This document shows, one piece after another, positions 1-9,368 of a DNA stretch of 56,773 nt. The notes under the pieces are model-generated. The model did no database searches. It was not told where the DNA came from and was given only the letters and a program-made list of their open reading frames with translations. The position numbers and the translations under genes were made by a program. Location of the stretch: positions 1 through 56,773 of the forward strand of contig CANCFT010000021.1 in assembly GCA_947377285.1 (NCBI GenBank). Direction: 5' to 3'. Within the stretch, counting starts at the first letter, position 1, and every line of letters begins with the position of its first letter. The DNA comes from Bacteriovoracaceae bacterium (lineage in GTDB: Bacteria; Bdellovibrionota; Bacteriovoracia; Bacteriovoracales; Bacteriovoracaceae).

Positions 1-148
1 TTAGAAAATCAAGAAGGCCTACTCTATAAAAGTGATTAAAGAGCATGATTATATTGATCAAGCATTAAAATAGGAGGAACTATCACAGTTTTTAAGGATC
101 TTGCCGAAAAGACTGAGGAATTATCTTTAAACTAATGGAAGAACCGTT
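1..148. other. Leader region at left edge
   Basis: No complete gene is visible before the 1043-aa frame. One plus frame is open from the edge to a stop at 37-39 and could be the last 12 codons of a truncated upstream gene. A second short open stretch ends at the TAA at 133-135, just before the next gene; it has a purine-rich AGGAGG at 73-78 but no normal start codon. Neither can be called from this window alone. Confidence 0.3.
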
Positions 149-3100
149 ATGAAGACTTTTGTGAAAATGTTGGGTTTGTTAAAAAGGACAATCAAAGTTT
201 TGATGATTAATACAATCATCTTTTCTTTAATGCAAATTCAAGGTTACTCAGATGCAATGGCCGCGGGTGCAAAAAGTTCATCGAGTAGTTCTAGTGGATT
301 TGATGCTAACACCATCGGAGCAATTGCGAATACAACTCTCAGTATGTATTCACAGTTTTTAGGTCAAAAGCAACAAATGCTACAGCAACAAATTGCCTCT
401 GCAAATAATCAGCGAATAATGTCACAGTTGAGTCCCGCTTGTGCTCGTCCAGACGGAACTGCTTGCTATACAAGCAAAGCAAAATTTTTTCCTGAATGTA
501 CACTTCCTGCTTCAATGTCAAATATTCCAATGAATGCCTGCAATAATGCGACTCCTGAAGTTAATCAAATTAGCTCGATGATAACTTATGAATCAGTTGC
601 ACAGGGTTGGATGAACTATTACGACCAAATGTCTAACGAAGCTTCTAATGCAACATACGCAACTGGTCTTCGCTGCTTAGCTGATAAAGGTAAGGCAATG
701 GATTCTCAGTTAACTGAGATGGTAAATAACTTACAACGTCTTCAAGATAAAATGAATCAAGACAAACAAGTGTTTCGAGATAGCAATAAAAAATTATTAG
801 AAGACATGAGTACTGCCAATGATGAACTTTATGGGATTAGTAAAAATAATCTTCAAATAAGAACTCAAGACTTTGCTAAGTTTTTCTCACAAGGATGTCA
901 GTCAGTTATTGGAAAAGATAATTTAAAAAATGCAATGAAAGAAGGAATGAATGGAATCCTTCAAAACTTAAGTAGTGCAAATAAGTCTGCAGCAGACTTT
1001 AATTTAAATAAAAATGCAATTCAAGATGATATTACCAAAGAAACAAATAAGATTGCCGCTACGATTAAATCAAATGGTGTTGAAAACTTTCTTAAAAGTG
1101 GTTACGTTCCTCAAAGTGACGAGAGTGCAAGAACATTTGTGGCGATTACTACTCAAATCCAAAAACAAGCAACTGAATATAATACCGCCAAAGAAAGAAT
1201 TGATAAACTCATAGCAGGGACAGGTTACAAAGGGCCATCATCGGTTGATGGAAATTACGATAATTATTTTAAAAAGAAATATGTTAATGATTGCGTGAAC
1301 AATCCTAGTAAAGGTGTTTCTATGCCAATAGAAGATATCTTAAAGTCTATTGAGCAAAGAAGTACAAATAATGCAGGAACGGCGAGAAATGATTATGTTG
1401 TCGCTTTAAAAAGAATCTTAAATACTGAAGACTCTATTGAAGTGAAACTTTCAAACATTAAAGATCTGCAAAATAAATATCCTGACATCACATTAACTTA
1501 TAAAGACAGCTCGCAATTTAGAGTGACTGAAAATCCTTATAATCTTTTTTCTAAAACAATGGAAAAATGTAATCAACTCTATGCAGACGACACTGATTTC
1601 GCCTCTAGTGTTTCAGACGCTAAAGCGGCCGTACAGGAATTACAAAATTTAAAAGATAATTATTCTTCTAAAGTCACTCAAGGAATTCTATCACAAGTTC
1701 TAGAGTGCGGTGGATCGGCGATAAAAGCAGGTACATGTTCTGAAGGCTCACTTGATACGTCAAAACCTGGATTTTGTATTTCACAAGCAAGTTCTTGTGC
1801 TAATGATATTTTAGGCTGTTATGCAGAAGCTAATACCCAAGTCCAAAAAAGAAAAACGAAAATGGAAAACTTATCAAAAGCTTTTAATGCCAACGTCGCT
1901 TCAATGGTTGCTCGCTCAAATGCTTTATACGATCAACAAAAAGTCGCGATAGCTGCAATCACTGCAAATATCCAATCTAAATTCCCTGGGACTAATTTTG
2001 AAATTCCAAAAGATATGTTTATTGGAATGCCTGAATTATCAAAAGATAAATTTGGTGTAGAGATGGCCGGCAATGGAGACCTTAATTCTTTCCTTGAAGG
2101 AGAGAATTCGATGCCAGCAAAAATTGATAAATTGAAAAAAATCTTTCAAGACCAAAAAGCGAAAGTGAAAGAAGCGACTGATGAGTATTATGCTCAACAA
2201 AAAGCAGCAATGGATAGAGAGCGTGGACGTTGGGAAAAATTGGCAGGAGATTGCAAAGGTGCGATTGATTCGTCATCTAAGGGTTTAGCGAAAGCCAATG
2301 CTGATGGACAGAAGAATCAAGGTGAGATTGATGGCTTAGTTGTAAAATATTGTGATAAGTATTCTAACTTAAAAGACAATCCAAATGGAGCTTGTGATGA
2401 AGCAAAGTCACTTGTAGATATTTGGGGAAAAATTCAAGAAAAAGGTGCTCAAGGACGTGTATCTGGGAAAGCTGCGAGCATAGCGCGGCAGTATGACTCT
2501 GCTTGTAAAGCTTTAAAAAACGAGTCAACAGAAGACCTATCTCCGGATAAATGTCGATACAAAAAAGATGCTGACGAAAAAGAACTTTGTGTACGCCTAC
2601 AAACTGCCCAACTCGATAAACTAAAAAATAATACTTCTGCTGGAAGTGTTAAACCTGTTAGGGCATCAGCTCTATGTAAAAGTGACGATGCTTCAAATTC
2701 AGACTTTATTGCAAATGCGATTTCATATCTCCCATCAAAAGATCAAGAGACATTAAAAAACATTAATAACTTAGATGCTCTTGTTGAAAAAATCGATAAA
2801 GAAAAAATAATGGACAATGATTTTTTTGCAGAAATTAAAGATTTTATTCATAACCCCAAGAGTGAGGCTAATATCTGTTCGTTAATCTCTGATGAAATAA
2901 ATATCGAAAAAGATTCAAAATATAAAGAATACAACACAAATAAGCTAGCCGCAGAACAAAGATTAAAGGATGCAACCGATGAAAATGTTCGAAAAAATCT
3001 AAATGCCGAAATTGATCGATTAGATAAAAAAATATCTGACGTTGAATCTAAAAATAAAGACAAAGATAAAAAATATAAAGAATTAAGAACATCTATAGCT

Positions 3101-3280
3101 GCAATTAATAGCCCACAAAGCACTACAACTGAAGAAGGTGCAAGACAAAAACTTTCTAGCTTAGGTGAAAATATCGACGAATCTTGTGATGCTATGAACA
3201 CCAACTCTTTAGTTAAAAACAGCAGCGGCTCAGGAGTCTACGACAATTTCCTTAAAACCTACGGAGCGACCCAACAATAG
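149..3280 (+). CDS. Large exported helical protein, function unknown (1043 aa)
   Basis: I do not recognise the family. The N-terminus (about residues 1-40) is a long basic-hydrophobic export signal ending near an AMAAGA motif, followed by a run of seven serines. The rest is mostly charged helix with coiled-coil character, particularly residues 190-260, 690-760 and 930-1000. Cysteine clusters occur near residues 98-130 and 530-570 (several CxxxxC-like pairs), which suggests disulfides in an oxidising compartment. The ATG at 149 is preceded by GGAAGAAC at 138-145. It is followed after 15 bp by the protease lipoprotein and then a 223-aa exported protein, so the three probably form one unit acting at the envelope. 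Being real and exported is well supported; the role is unknown. Confidence 0.85.
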   Translation: MKTFVKMLGLLKRTIKVLMINTIIFSLMQIQGYSDAMAAGAKSSSSSSSGFDANTIGAIANTTLSMYSQFLGQKQQMLQQQIASANNQRIMSQLSPACARPDGTACYTSKAKFFPECTLPASMSNIPMNACNNATPEVNQISSMITYESVAQGWMNYYDQMSNEASNATYATGLRCLADKGKAMDSQLTEMVNNLQRLQDKMNQDKQVFRDSNKKLLEDMSTANDELYGISKNNLQIRTQDFAKFFSQGCQSVIGKDNLKNAMKEGMNGILQNLSSANKSAADFNLNKNAIQDDITKETNKIAATIKSNGVENFLKSGYVPQSDESARTFVAITTQIQKQATEYNTAKERIDKLIAGTGYKGPSSVDGNYDNYFKKKYVNDCVNNPSKGVSMPIEDILKSIEQRSTNNAGTARNDYVVALKRILNTEDSIEVKLSNIKDLQNKYPDITLTYKDSSQFRVTENPYNLFSKTMEKCNQLYADDTDFASSVSDAKAAVQELQNLKDNYSSKVTQGILSQVLECGGSAIKAGTCSEGSLDTSKPGFCISQASSCANDILGCYAEANTQVQKRKTKMENLSKAFNANVASMVARSNALYDQQKVAIAAITANIQSKFPGTNFEIPKDMFIGMPELSKDKFGVEMAGNGDLNSFLEGENSMPAKIDKLKKIFQDQKAKVKEATDEYYAQQKAAMDRERGRWEKLAGDCKGAIDSSSKGLAKANADGQKNQGEIDGLVVKYCDKYSNLKDNPNGACDEAKSLVDIWGKIQEKGAQGRVSGKAASIARQYDSACKALKNESTEDLSPDKCRYKKDADEKELCVRLQTAQLDKLKNNTSAGSVKPVRASALCKSDDASNSDFIANAISYLPSKDQETLKNINNLDALVEKIDKEKIMDNDFFAEIKDFIHNPKSEANICSLISDEINIEKDSKYKEYNTNKLAAEQRLKDATDENVRKNLNAEIDRLDKKISDVESKNKDKDKKYKELRTSIAAINSPQSTTTEEGARQKLSSLGENIDESCDAMNTNSLVKNSSGSGVYDNFLKTYGATQQ

Positions 3281-3295
3281 GATGAACAAACGAAA

Positions 3296-5614
3296 ATGAA
3301 AACCCGAGTGACCTATTACTCACCATTCACTCTTTTAATCCTAGCAGCACTCATGTCTGTTCAATCTTCTTGCGTTCCAAATCTTGCTCAATCAGTTCGC
3401 ACACGCACCAGTACTGGAATAAACACTGGAAGTGTCAACGTTGGTCTCTACCAAGGTCGAGTCTTAGCAGATAACCCAATCATTCTTTCCAATAACACTC
3501 AGATCAATGAGGCTTACGACTTAAATAAACTTTTAAGCACAACAACCATCACTAGTAATTCCTTTTTAAAAGGTAATGGTTCTTGTAATGGCAATGGAGT
3601 CGAATACTGTTTTGAAGTCAGAGAAAATAAACAAGCTCCCTCACCTCTTCAAACTTCAACAGGTAAATGGAGCTACAACGCCTACTCTCCAGAATTTTTA
3701 CAAGTTAATACTTTTTATCATCTCAACAAAGAGATGGATTTATTTTTTGCGAACCTTACTCGCAGCTATGAACGTGCTTACTTAGGCACTGCTCACTTTT
3801 ATGATTCTGCTCTACCTAGAAGTGTGCAATCAAACTTAGACCCAAATCAATTCTCTCTTCTAACTTCTCCATTTATTATCAACGCTAATTGTGATGAAGC
3901 CGATGCCGCATATTTTGACCATACAACTCAATCAGTTTGCTTAGGATATTTTACCGGACTCCCAAGTGTAAAATGGGCCCAAGACAGCACTGTTATTTAT
4001 CATGAGACAGGACACTTTTATCAAAAGTTATTACTCAATTTAAGAAATTCAATAATAGGAACTAAAGTCGACATGGGAACACTTGCTTACGACGAAGCAG
4101 GGGCCATTGGCGAAGGACTCTCCGACTACTATAGCTATTACGTCAATGGACGAACACACTTTGCAGAATGGGCCGCTGGACGCTTTTTACAATCATCTAG
4201 ACCCATGTCAGAGCGAGATGCTCTTCATGTGCCGAGCTTATCCACTGACCCCGATCAGCGCTTAAGTTATCCACAGTATATCGATTATAATCCAAATGAT
4301 CCTACGGTACCGGTTGAAGATGTCCATTATTCTGGCATGGTGATCTCGCATTACCTGGTTGCCCTAACTGAAGACTTAGTTGATAAATGTGCTTTTTCAA
4401 AACGGGATGCCAGTGATTATGTTGTCCATCTTATCAGTGAAACTCTCGCTGAACATGGGGACTTAACTTCAAAGGGAACTGAATTCTCTGCCACTAATAC
4501 TAAAATTAATCTAAACGCTACTTATTCTGCCGACTGGTTTAAAGTCGTCAACCCAATTACCTACCGCTCTTTTATGCAGACTATGGCCAAAAATTTAAAA
4601 AATAATTTAGCTTCACCTCTACTTAATAGATGTAATGGTGGTGTTTATAGCACTGACCAAATTGAATCTCTTATTGATCAATATGGATTGCTTCTTTTTA
4701 GAACCTATAATGAAAATAGAAATGATTCAGTTCCAGGAACTGCTACGGCAAACACTCTAGTGAATTCTATCAACCGAAAAAAATCTGTTCTTGTTTCAAA
4801 AAATCTTCTTACCTTTGATCCAGCGACAAATGCTAGTTCTGCCTATATAATCGATAACCGTGATCAAATTAGAAATACAATTGCAGCTGGGCATTTCCAA
4901 CTTTCTTCAACTCAAAACCGCACCGATTTAGATTTCAATAATAATAATGGTCGAATGAGTCCAGGTGAAGTCGTTGCAGTGGCCATCAATCTATATAATA
5001 ACTCCAATACTCCAATGGGAGGAGTCCAAATACTTGCCAATGACTGGAATCATGCCGATGCAACTGGTAAACCATGTCGCTTTCCAACGACTATGTCTAA
5101 TGACCAATGGCCGCTTATCTCAGAAGGTGGAGTTCCATGCACAACGACAGCAGCTTCAACTGCTACTGACTTTGCTCCAGTGTGCTTTATGCAATCTAAC
5201 TCAAATAATGCCACCACATGGGTTTCGCAACAAGAGTTTAAGACTAATATGGCCTTAGATAAATCTTTTTGCCTCGATCCTAATAAACCGAATGAATGTT
5301 ATATTAGGGCCGTTAAAGGCGCTGACCAATCTGTATACTCAAAACTAAATTCTAAATCAACATGGGGACAAACCCTCGCCAATCCGACAACAGGGGCCGC
5401 TCCAGTGCTTGGAGGTGGAAATATTATTTTATTCGAAGTTTCCAAACAAATTCCTCCTGGAACTATCGTTGATTGCCGATTGAGAGTGCGGTTTACCAAT
5501 TGTGAAGATTGCTATCACGACCCAGACCGAAGTAATTATGATTTTACAGATACGGATTACAATGGGCCTAAGCCATTTAAAGTAATCCATTTACAAATAC
5601 CAATTATAGATTAA
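3296..5614 (+). CDS. Secreted or lipid-anchored zinc metalloprotease, gluzincin type
   Basis: A hydrophobic signal ends in SVQSSC near residues 22-27. This resembles a lipoprotein signal but is non-canonical at position -3. The catalytic motif HETGH lies at residues 236-240, and GEGLSDYYS follows with Glu273 about 33 residues later. This is the HExxH plus GxxEGxSD pattern of thermolysin/fungalysin-like (M4/M36) gluzincins, where two His and the distal Glu bind zinc. The last 250 residues are beta-rich and contain many Cys, Asn and Asp, with a WYN-type repeat of aspartates near 535-545. It looks like a carbohydrate- or protein-binding C-terminal module. It sits 15 bp after the 1043-aa gene and 17 bp before the 223-aa gene. 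Protease class is well supported; substrate and exact MEROPS family are not. Confidence 0.8.
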   Translation: MKTRVTYYSPFTLLILAALMSVQSSCVPNLAQSVRTRTSTGINTGSVNVGLYQGRVLADNPIILSNNTQINEAYDLNKLLSTTTITSNSFLKGNGSCNGNGVEYCFEVRENKQAPSPLQTSTGKWSYNAYSPEFLQVNTFYHLNKEMDLFFANLTRSYERAYLGTAHFYDSALPRSVQSNLDPNQFSLLTSPFIINANCDEADAAYFDHTTQSVCLGYFTGLPSVKWAQDSTVIYHETGHFYQKLLLNLRNSIIGTKVDMGTLAYDEAGAIGEGLSDYYSYYVNGRTHFAEWAAGRFLQSSRPMSERDALHVPSLSTDPDQRLSYPQYIDYNPNDPTVPVEDVHYSGMVISHYLVALTEDLVDKCAFSKRDASDYVVHLISETLAEHGDLTSKGTEFSATNTKINLNATYSADWFKVVNPITYRSFMQTMAKNLKNNLASPLLNRCNGGVYSTDQIESLIDQYGLLLFRTYNENRNDSVPGTATANTLVNSINRKKSVLVSKNLLTFDPATNASSAYIIDNRDQIRNTIAAGHFQLSSTQNRTDLDFNNNNGRMSPGEVVAVAINLYNNSNTPMGGVQILANDWNHADATGKPCRFPTTMSNDQWPLISEGGVPCTTTAASTATDFAPVCFMQSNSNNATTWVSQQEFKTNMALDKSFCLDPNKPNECYIRAVKGADQSVYSKLNSKSTWGQTLANPTTGAAPVLGGGNIILFEVSKQIPPGTIVDCRLRVRFTNCEDCYHDPDRSNYDFTDTDYNGPKPFKVIHLQIPIID

Positions 5615-5631
5615 TTAATGATGTCAAAAAG

Positions 5632-6303
5632 ATGAAAAAATTTGGACCTATTCTTTTATCCCTAATCATTGCTACTAGCATTGCTATATCTAGAAAATCT
5701 ATTCCCAATAACAACTCAACTTCAATAGAATCTACTTGGAATACATACACTAAAAATTCTAATCACGAAATAATTGAATATAAAACAACATCACAAGAAC
5801 TAGACTCCGCTCATGTTCCAGAAGTCCAATCGCGTTCTATTGCTTCAGTCTCAGAGAGGCAGAAGCGAGAAAAAATCATCAATGCAAATCATTTTCTCCA
5901 AAGAGAAGACCGAGTTTTGATTGGTGAAATTCAGAAAAAAGATTACCAAGACGAAAATGTTGAACTCTCAATGATCAATAAAATTAATCCCCACTGGAAA
6001 GAAATACTTGGCCAAGAAATGCTTCGCTTTCAAAATGTAGATGCAAAAGTTATGATCAAAGAAGAATTTCCCATCATTCAAATTCAAAAAGGTGAAGGGC
6101 AATATGTTGAGCAGGTCATTATTACCTATTTATATTCAGACGGAAAAATTGAAAGTTTTAGGGCATTAATTGATTCTGAATCAGGAAAAATTCTTGAAAC
6201 TTGGGATAAAACTATTCGTGAAAACTTTAACTCTTCAAAACATTCTGAGAAGGCCGCTCTGACACTGCCTTCTCAAAATGAAAGTGGAATTATAACAAGG
6301 TAA
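5632..6303 (+). CDS. Exported or membrane-anchored hypothetical protein (223 aa)
   Basis: The N-terminus has a short basic end and a hydrophobic stretch (about residues 5-20), consistent with a signal anchor or signal peptide. A polar Asn/Ser-rich linker follows. Residues 75-195 look like a compact alpha/beta domain ending in a strand pattern with SGKILETWD, similar in feel to PepSY/FTP propeptide domains that accompany M4/M36 proteases. I cannot confirm that by eye. Third gene of the 149-6303 unit, 17 bp after the metalloprotease. Its 3' end overlaps the convergent barrel gene by 14 bp. A protease chaperone or inhibitor role is a context guess only. Confidence 0.7.
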   Translation: MKKFGPILLSLIIATSIAISRKSIPNNNSTSIESTWNTYTKNSNHEIIEYKTTSQELDSAHVPEVQSRSIASVSERQKREKIINANHFLQREDRVLIGEIQKKDYQDENVELSMINKINPHWKEILGQEMLRFQNVDAKVMIKEEFPIIQIQKGEGQYVEQVIITYLYSDGKIESFRALIDSESGKILETWDKTIRENFNSSKHSEKAALTLPSQNESGIITR

Positions 6304-6862
6304 TCGGACAGCTCACACCAAGAACAAATTCACTGATAGATAAATCAGCAATTGAAATCCCTGCTGGCTTAGTTGTAAAATTAACATTTCGATAAATCAC
6401 ATTGACGCTTAAGAATGGAATTGGAGTAAAACCTATACCCAATTCTTTAGTGTTTCCTTTATATTCAGTTCCAGATGCTGTGTTTCCAGAAGAGTCTTGG
6501 TCTGTTGCCGTATTGCTAAAATAATACGCTCCCCAAAATCTCACCAAAATTGGCAAGTTATAACCAACAAATAATCCCAGTTCTCCGCGGTTAAATTTAT
6601 CATCTGAACCAGGCGTTCTCGTCCAAGTATATGTTGAAGCCGTATAATCTAAACCGGCCATTAAACCTAAATATTGAGTTCCTAGTTTTAGCCCATATTC
6701 TGGACTCGTATATTTGAAAGCATAATTTGAAGCCGTTCCAGTCCCCGATAGATTGTAGCCAAGATGAGGTTCAATTAATAAACTTGCATTAGCTGAAATT
6801 GACACAAGCGACGTTAGGGCCAATACCCCAAAGGCGATAAGTGATTTTTTTATATTTCCCAT
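6290..6862 (-). CDS. Small outer-membrane beta-barrel protein (190 aa)
   Basis: A classical signal peptide (residues 1-26, ending ANASLL) is followed by repeated amphipathic strands rich in Gly, Tyr and Phe. Examples are HLGYNLSG, YGLKLGTQYLGLMAGLDY and GELGLFVGYNLPILVRFWGAYYF. The protein ends in a short hydrophobic strand. Size and pattern fit an OmpW/OmpA-like 8-strand porin-type barrel of the outer membrane. A strong AGGAGG lies just before the ATG at 6862. It is transcribed toward, and overlaps, the end of the 223-aa gene. The specific role (channel, adhesin or structural) cannot be read from sequence. Confidence 0.75.
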   Translation of the reverse strand: MGNIKKSLIAFGVLALTSLVSISANASLLIEPHLGYNLSGTGTASNYAFKYTSPEYGLKLGTQYLGLMAGLDYTASTYTWTRTPGSDDKFNRGELGLFVGYNLPILVRFWGAYYFSNTATDQDSSGNTASGTEYKGNTKELGIGFTPIPFLSVNVIYRNVNFTTKPAGISIADLSISEFVLGVSCPITLL

Positions 6863-6934
6863 AGATCCTCCTTGATTTTAGAAACAGATAGATACATTAT
6901 CTCGACAAATAAAAAAAAAGATAGGAGAAAATGA

Positions 6935-7411
6935 ATGAAGTCACCTCTAAGAATAGCTGTATTTCTAATACTTATATTCTTCAATCATTTTGCTTTTGCA
7001 ATTGACTATAAAATTATCGGACCATGCTCTGATATACCGGCCTATTCTGGAACTATTGAAGTCAGTGATTTATTCCAAACTGTTGGCAAGACAACTTTAC
7101 AAATATTCGAGCAGAGACAAATTCCATTTATCGGTAACGATTATGGCTTTAATTCAATCATGAACACACCTACAGATAAAAAATCTATCGAAATTTTGTC
7201 CGCTACTAAAATGAGGGCCTACGGCTGGTGCTATTCTGTCAATGGAGTCATTCCAGAAATCTTGCCAGGAAACGCTGTATTTATAAGCAATCAAGACCAA
7301 TTAAGTTGGTTTTATGCTTATTCGACTTATGATACTGGGAAATGGCTTGATTACTGTGTCCCATCCTACACTATAAAGGCCGATCAATTCTGTCCAAACC
7401 AGAATAGATAA
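6935..7411 (+). CDS. Secreted protein with DUF4430-like domain (158 aa)
   Basis: A signal peptide ends at FAFA (residues about 1-23). The mature part contains TLQIFEQRQIPF, a central GWCYSVNGVIPEILPGN and a late LSWFYAYSTYDTGKW. The order (long side-chain ligand strand, G-W-x-Y-x-V-N-G, then a W-F-Y strand) resembles the DUF4430/transcobalamin C-terminal-like fold, seen in secreted ligand-binding or adhesion proteins. Four cysteines in the mature part could form disulfides. AGGAG lies eight bases before the ATG. Divergent from the barrel gene, about 70 bp away. The family match is by motif memory, so it is moderate; the function is unknown. Confidence 0.6.
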   Translation: MKSPLRIAVFLILIFFNHFAFAIDYKIIGPCSDIPAYSGTIEVSDLFQTVGKTTLQIFEQRQIPFIGNDYGFNSIMNTPTDKKSIEILSATKMRAYGWCYSVNGVIPEILPGNAVFISNQDQLSWFYAYSTYDTGKWLDYCVPSYTIKADQFCPNQNR

Positions 7412-7481
7412 ACTAAATTTCCAAAAAATCCGATAAAAATTTGGAGCTAGATTCCAATTTTCTTTTGCGGAGTCCTATTGG

Positions 7482-8723
7482 ATGTTTGATTTGAATATAA
7501 AATTTAAAGTTTATTTAGTAATGCTTTTTTGCATGGTCACATTTGGTATGACCAAAACTAATCTTTTTATTGGTTCAAGAACCATCGCCAATGACTGCAC
7601 TGAAATGACTAATTCAATTATAAAAAAAGAAATTGGCGATGGTGCCTATACAAATAAATCATTTCCTGATGAATTGGAAATCAAACATTATCGTTTTAAG
7701 AATTCAATATGGAATACTCTTTTTAATGCTAAAGAATTTGAAGAATTTAATGATAACGATTATTTTAGGCATTTAGAAATTTATAAAAATGCGCTAGAAA
7801 GTCCCACGGTTTTATTAAGTCAAAATCCCCAAACACTTGAACAAAAACTGGCCTTAGTCGAAGCAATTCAATTAAAGTTTACTCATTTTCATAATGCACC
7901 AACTCTTCAGAATGAAATTCAACAATTGACTGTTTACCAAGCAAAAAAAGTTCAAAAACTGATGAAAAATTTTGATCTTGCCAATCCACTAACCAGAGCT
8001 AGTTTAGAAACATTTTCCAGTGATTTATTTATTTTGTTAAAGGGCCCTCCAATTAATATCATGGAAAATTTCACCAAAAATAAGACTGTCCGAATAAACC
8101 AGAGAATGATGAGAATTTTAGAAGAGGACTTATTACTTTATGGTTTAAACGGAATTATTCAAAGAATACCAGTTGAAGAAAATATTTCACAATTACAAAA
8201 TGCAAAACTACTAGTAAAGAAAATAATGAAATATAAAACGTGGAGACTCCTAGTTGTCCCCTACGATTTGCCATGGGTTGATCAAATAAAAATATCTGAT
8301 CAACTTTTAGAAAAAATTCTTCTAGATGGCCTTGATAATCACAAATCTGAATTAATCGCTGAATTAAAAAAACAAAATCTAATTGATCAATATGAGCATA
8401 TTCGAAAAGTCTATCGCCCAGTTGCTTTTGGAGTAGGATTTTATTATTACTATGAAAAAGAACATAAGAAAATAATTGAAGAGACAGAAGCTGCAAATGC
8501 TGAAAATGAAAAAGCTAACGAAGCGGCTAAAAAGAAATTCCTAGATGATTTCAAAAAACTTGCCGATTCTATCAATGCAGGTGACACCAAAGAAAAGACT
8601 ATCGATGAATTAAAAGAAATACAATTTCAAAGGGTCAAAAAATCATTTGTAAATAGATATCACGAAGAGCCAACTCCTGATGAGCTCAAAGAAATGAAAC
8701 AAAAAATATTTGGAACTAATTAA
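7482..8723 (+). CDS. Exported helical hypothetical protein (413 aa)
   Basis: A hydrophobic N-terminal segment (about residues 8-25, with a likely cleavage or anchor near 40) precedes an all-helical domain rich in Leu, Gln, Asn and Lys. The last 90 residues are a highly charged, Glu/Lys/Ala-rich probable coiled coil. I recognise no domain. The start is supported by GGAG about nine bases upstream of the ATG. Its stop overlaps the convergent 194-aa gene by 8 bp. Base and amino-acid use match its neighbours, so there is no sign of recent transfer. Lineage-specific envelope protein is the most that can be said. Confidence 0.7.
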   Translation: MFDLNIKFKVYLVMLFCMVTFGMTKTNLFIGSRTIANDCTEMTNSIIKKEIGDGAYTNKSFPDELEIKHYRFKNSIWNTLFNAKEFEEFNDNDYFRHLEIYKNALESPTVLLSQNPQTLEQKLALVEAIQLKFTHFHNAPTLQNEIQQLTVYQAKKVQKLMKNFDLANPLTRASLETFSSDLFILLKGPPINIMENFTKNKTVRINQRMMRILEEDLLLYGLNGIIQRIPVEENISQLQNAKLLVKKIMKYKTWRLLVVPYDLPWVDQIKISDQLLEKILLDGLDNHKSELIAELKKQNLIDQYEHIRKVYRPVAFGVGFYYYYEKEHKKIIEETEAANAENEKANEAAKKKFLDDFKKLADSINAGDTKEKTIDELKEIQFQRVKKSFVNRYHEEPTPDELKEMKQKIFGTN

Positions 8724-9300
8724 TTATATGAGAACACAATTCAAGAGATCCACCATCTTCCATACAAAGAAGGCGGACTTCTAATTCTAGACTACGTTTT
8801 TCTTTGAGAACAATTTTCTCTAAGGCAAGAATGCTCAACTTAATTTTTTCTATTTCTTTGGCCGAAAAATGGATTGAACGATTTTCTAAATAACTAATTA
8901 ATGATGCCAATGCAGAAATTGTATAACCGCCACTTAAAATATATCGACTTGAGTTTATTCCTCTCGACTGCAAAATAAAGGTACTTATAAATCCAATTCC
9001 GGCGACTATGGCAGCAGAATTTCGAACGGTAAGTTTTGCTCCACGAGTTTGTTTATCTTTTTCTTGTGCCGAATCTAATTGATTTTTAAAATCTGATAAC
9101 TCAGTCAAGGATTGATTTAAATCAGCTGAAAGCTGATTTATTTTTTGTATTCTATCTTCGCGATCACTTTGAATAAGTTCATCAATTTTTTTTTGAGCAT
9201 AAACATCGATCGATTCATTGGCCTTAGTTGTAAAACTTAGGACTCCAAAAGGTCCAATGAAGGCCATAATAATTACGAATATTGTAGTCTTAAAAAACAT
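8716..9300 (-). CDS. Membrane-associated coiled-coil protein (194 aa)
   Basis: An N-terminal signal or anchor (residues 1-24) is followed by a charged coiled coil (about 30-85) and a two-segment hydrophobic hairpin (about 95-140). A second charged helix with Cys near the end (CMEDGGSLELC) completes it. The arrangement suggests an inner-membrane protein with a periplasmic coiled coil. GGAGGATTT precedes the ATG at 9300. It lies 69 bp downstream of the acetoacetyl-CoA synthetase gene on the same strand, but its content suggests no metabolic link. No family recognised. Confidence 0.65.
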   Translation of the reverse strand: MFFKTTIFVIIMAFIGPFGVLSFTTKANESIDVYAQKKIDELIQSDREDRIQKINQLSADLNQSLTELSDFKNQLDSAQEKDKQTRGAKLTVRNSAAIVAGIGFISTFILQSRGINSSRYILSGGYTISALASLISYLENRSIHFSAKEIEKIKLSILALEKIVLKEKRSLELEVRLLCMEDGGSLELCSHIIN

Positions 9301-9368
9301 AAATCCTCCACCTTGGGAGTCATCAATATATCATATAAAAAGTTCACCTAGAGAAGGCCATGAAGATT

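Noticed and set aside
2848..3204. 118-codon open frame on the minus strand inside the 1043-aa gene
   Set aside because: It is fully antisense to a well-supported coding frame, has Ser/Leu/Phe-rich composition typical of complement reading of Lys/Asp/Glu-rich coding, and lacks a start site.
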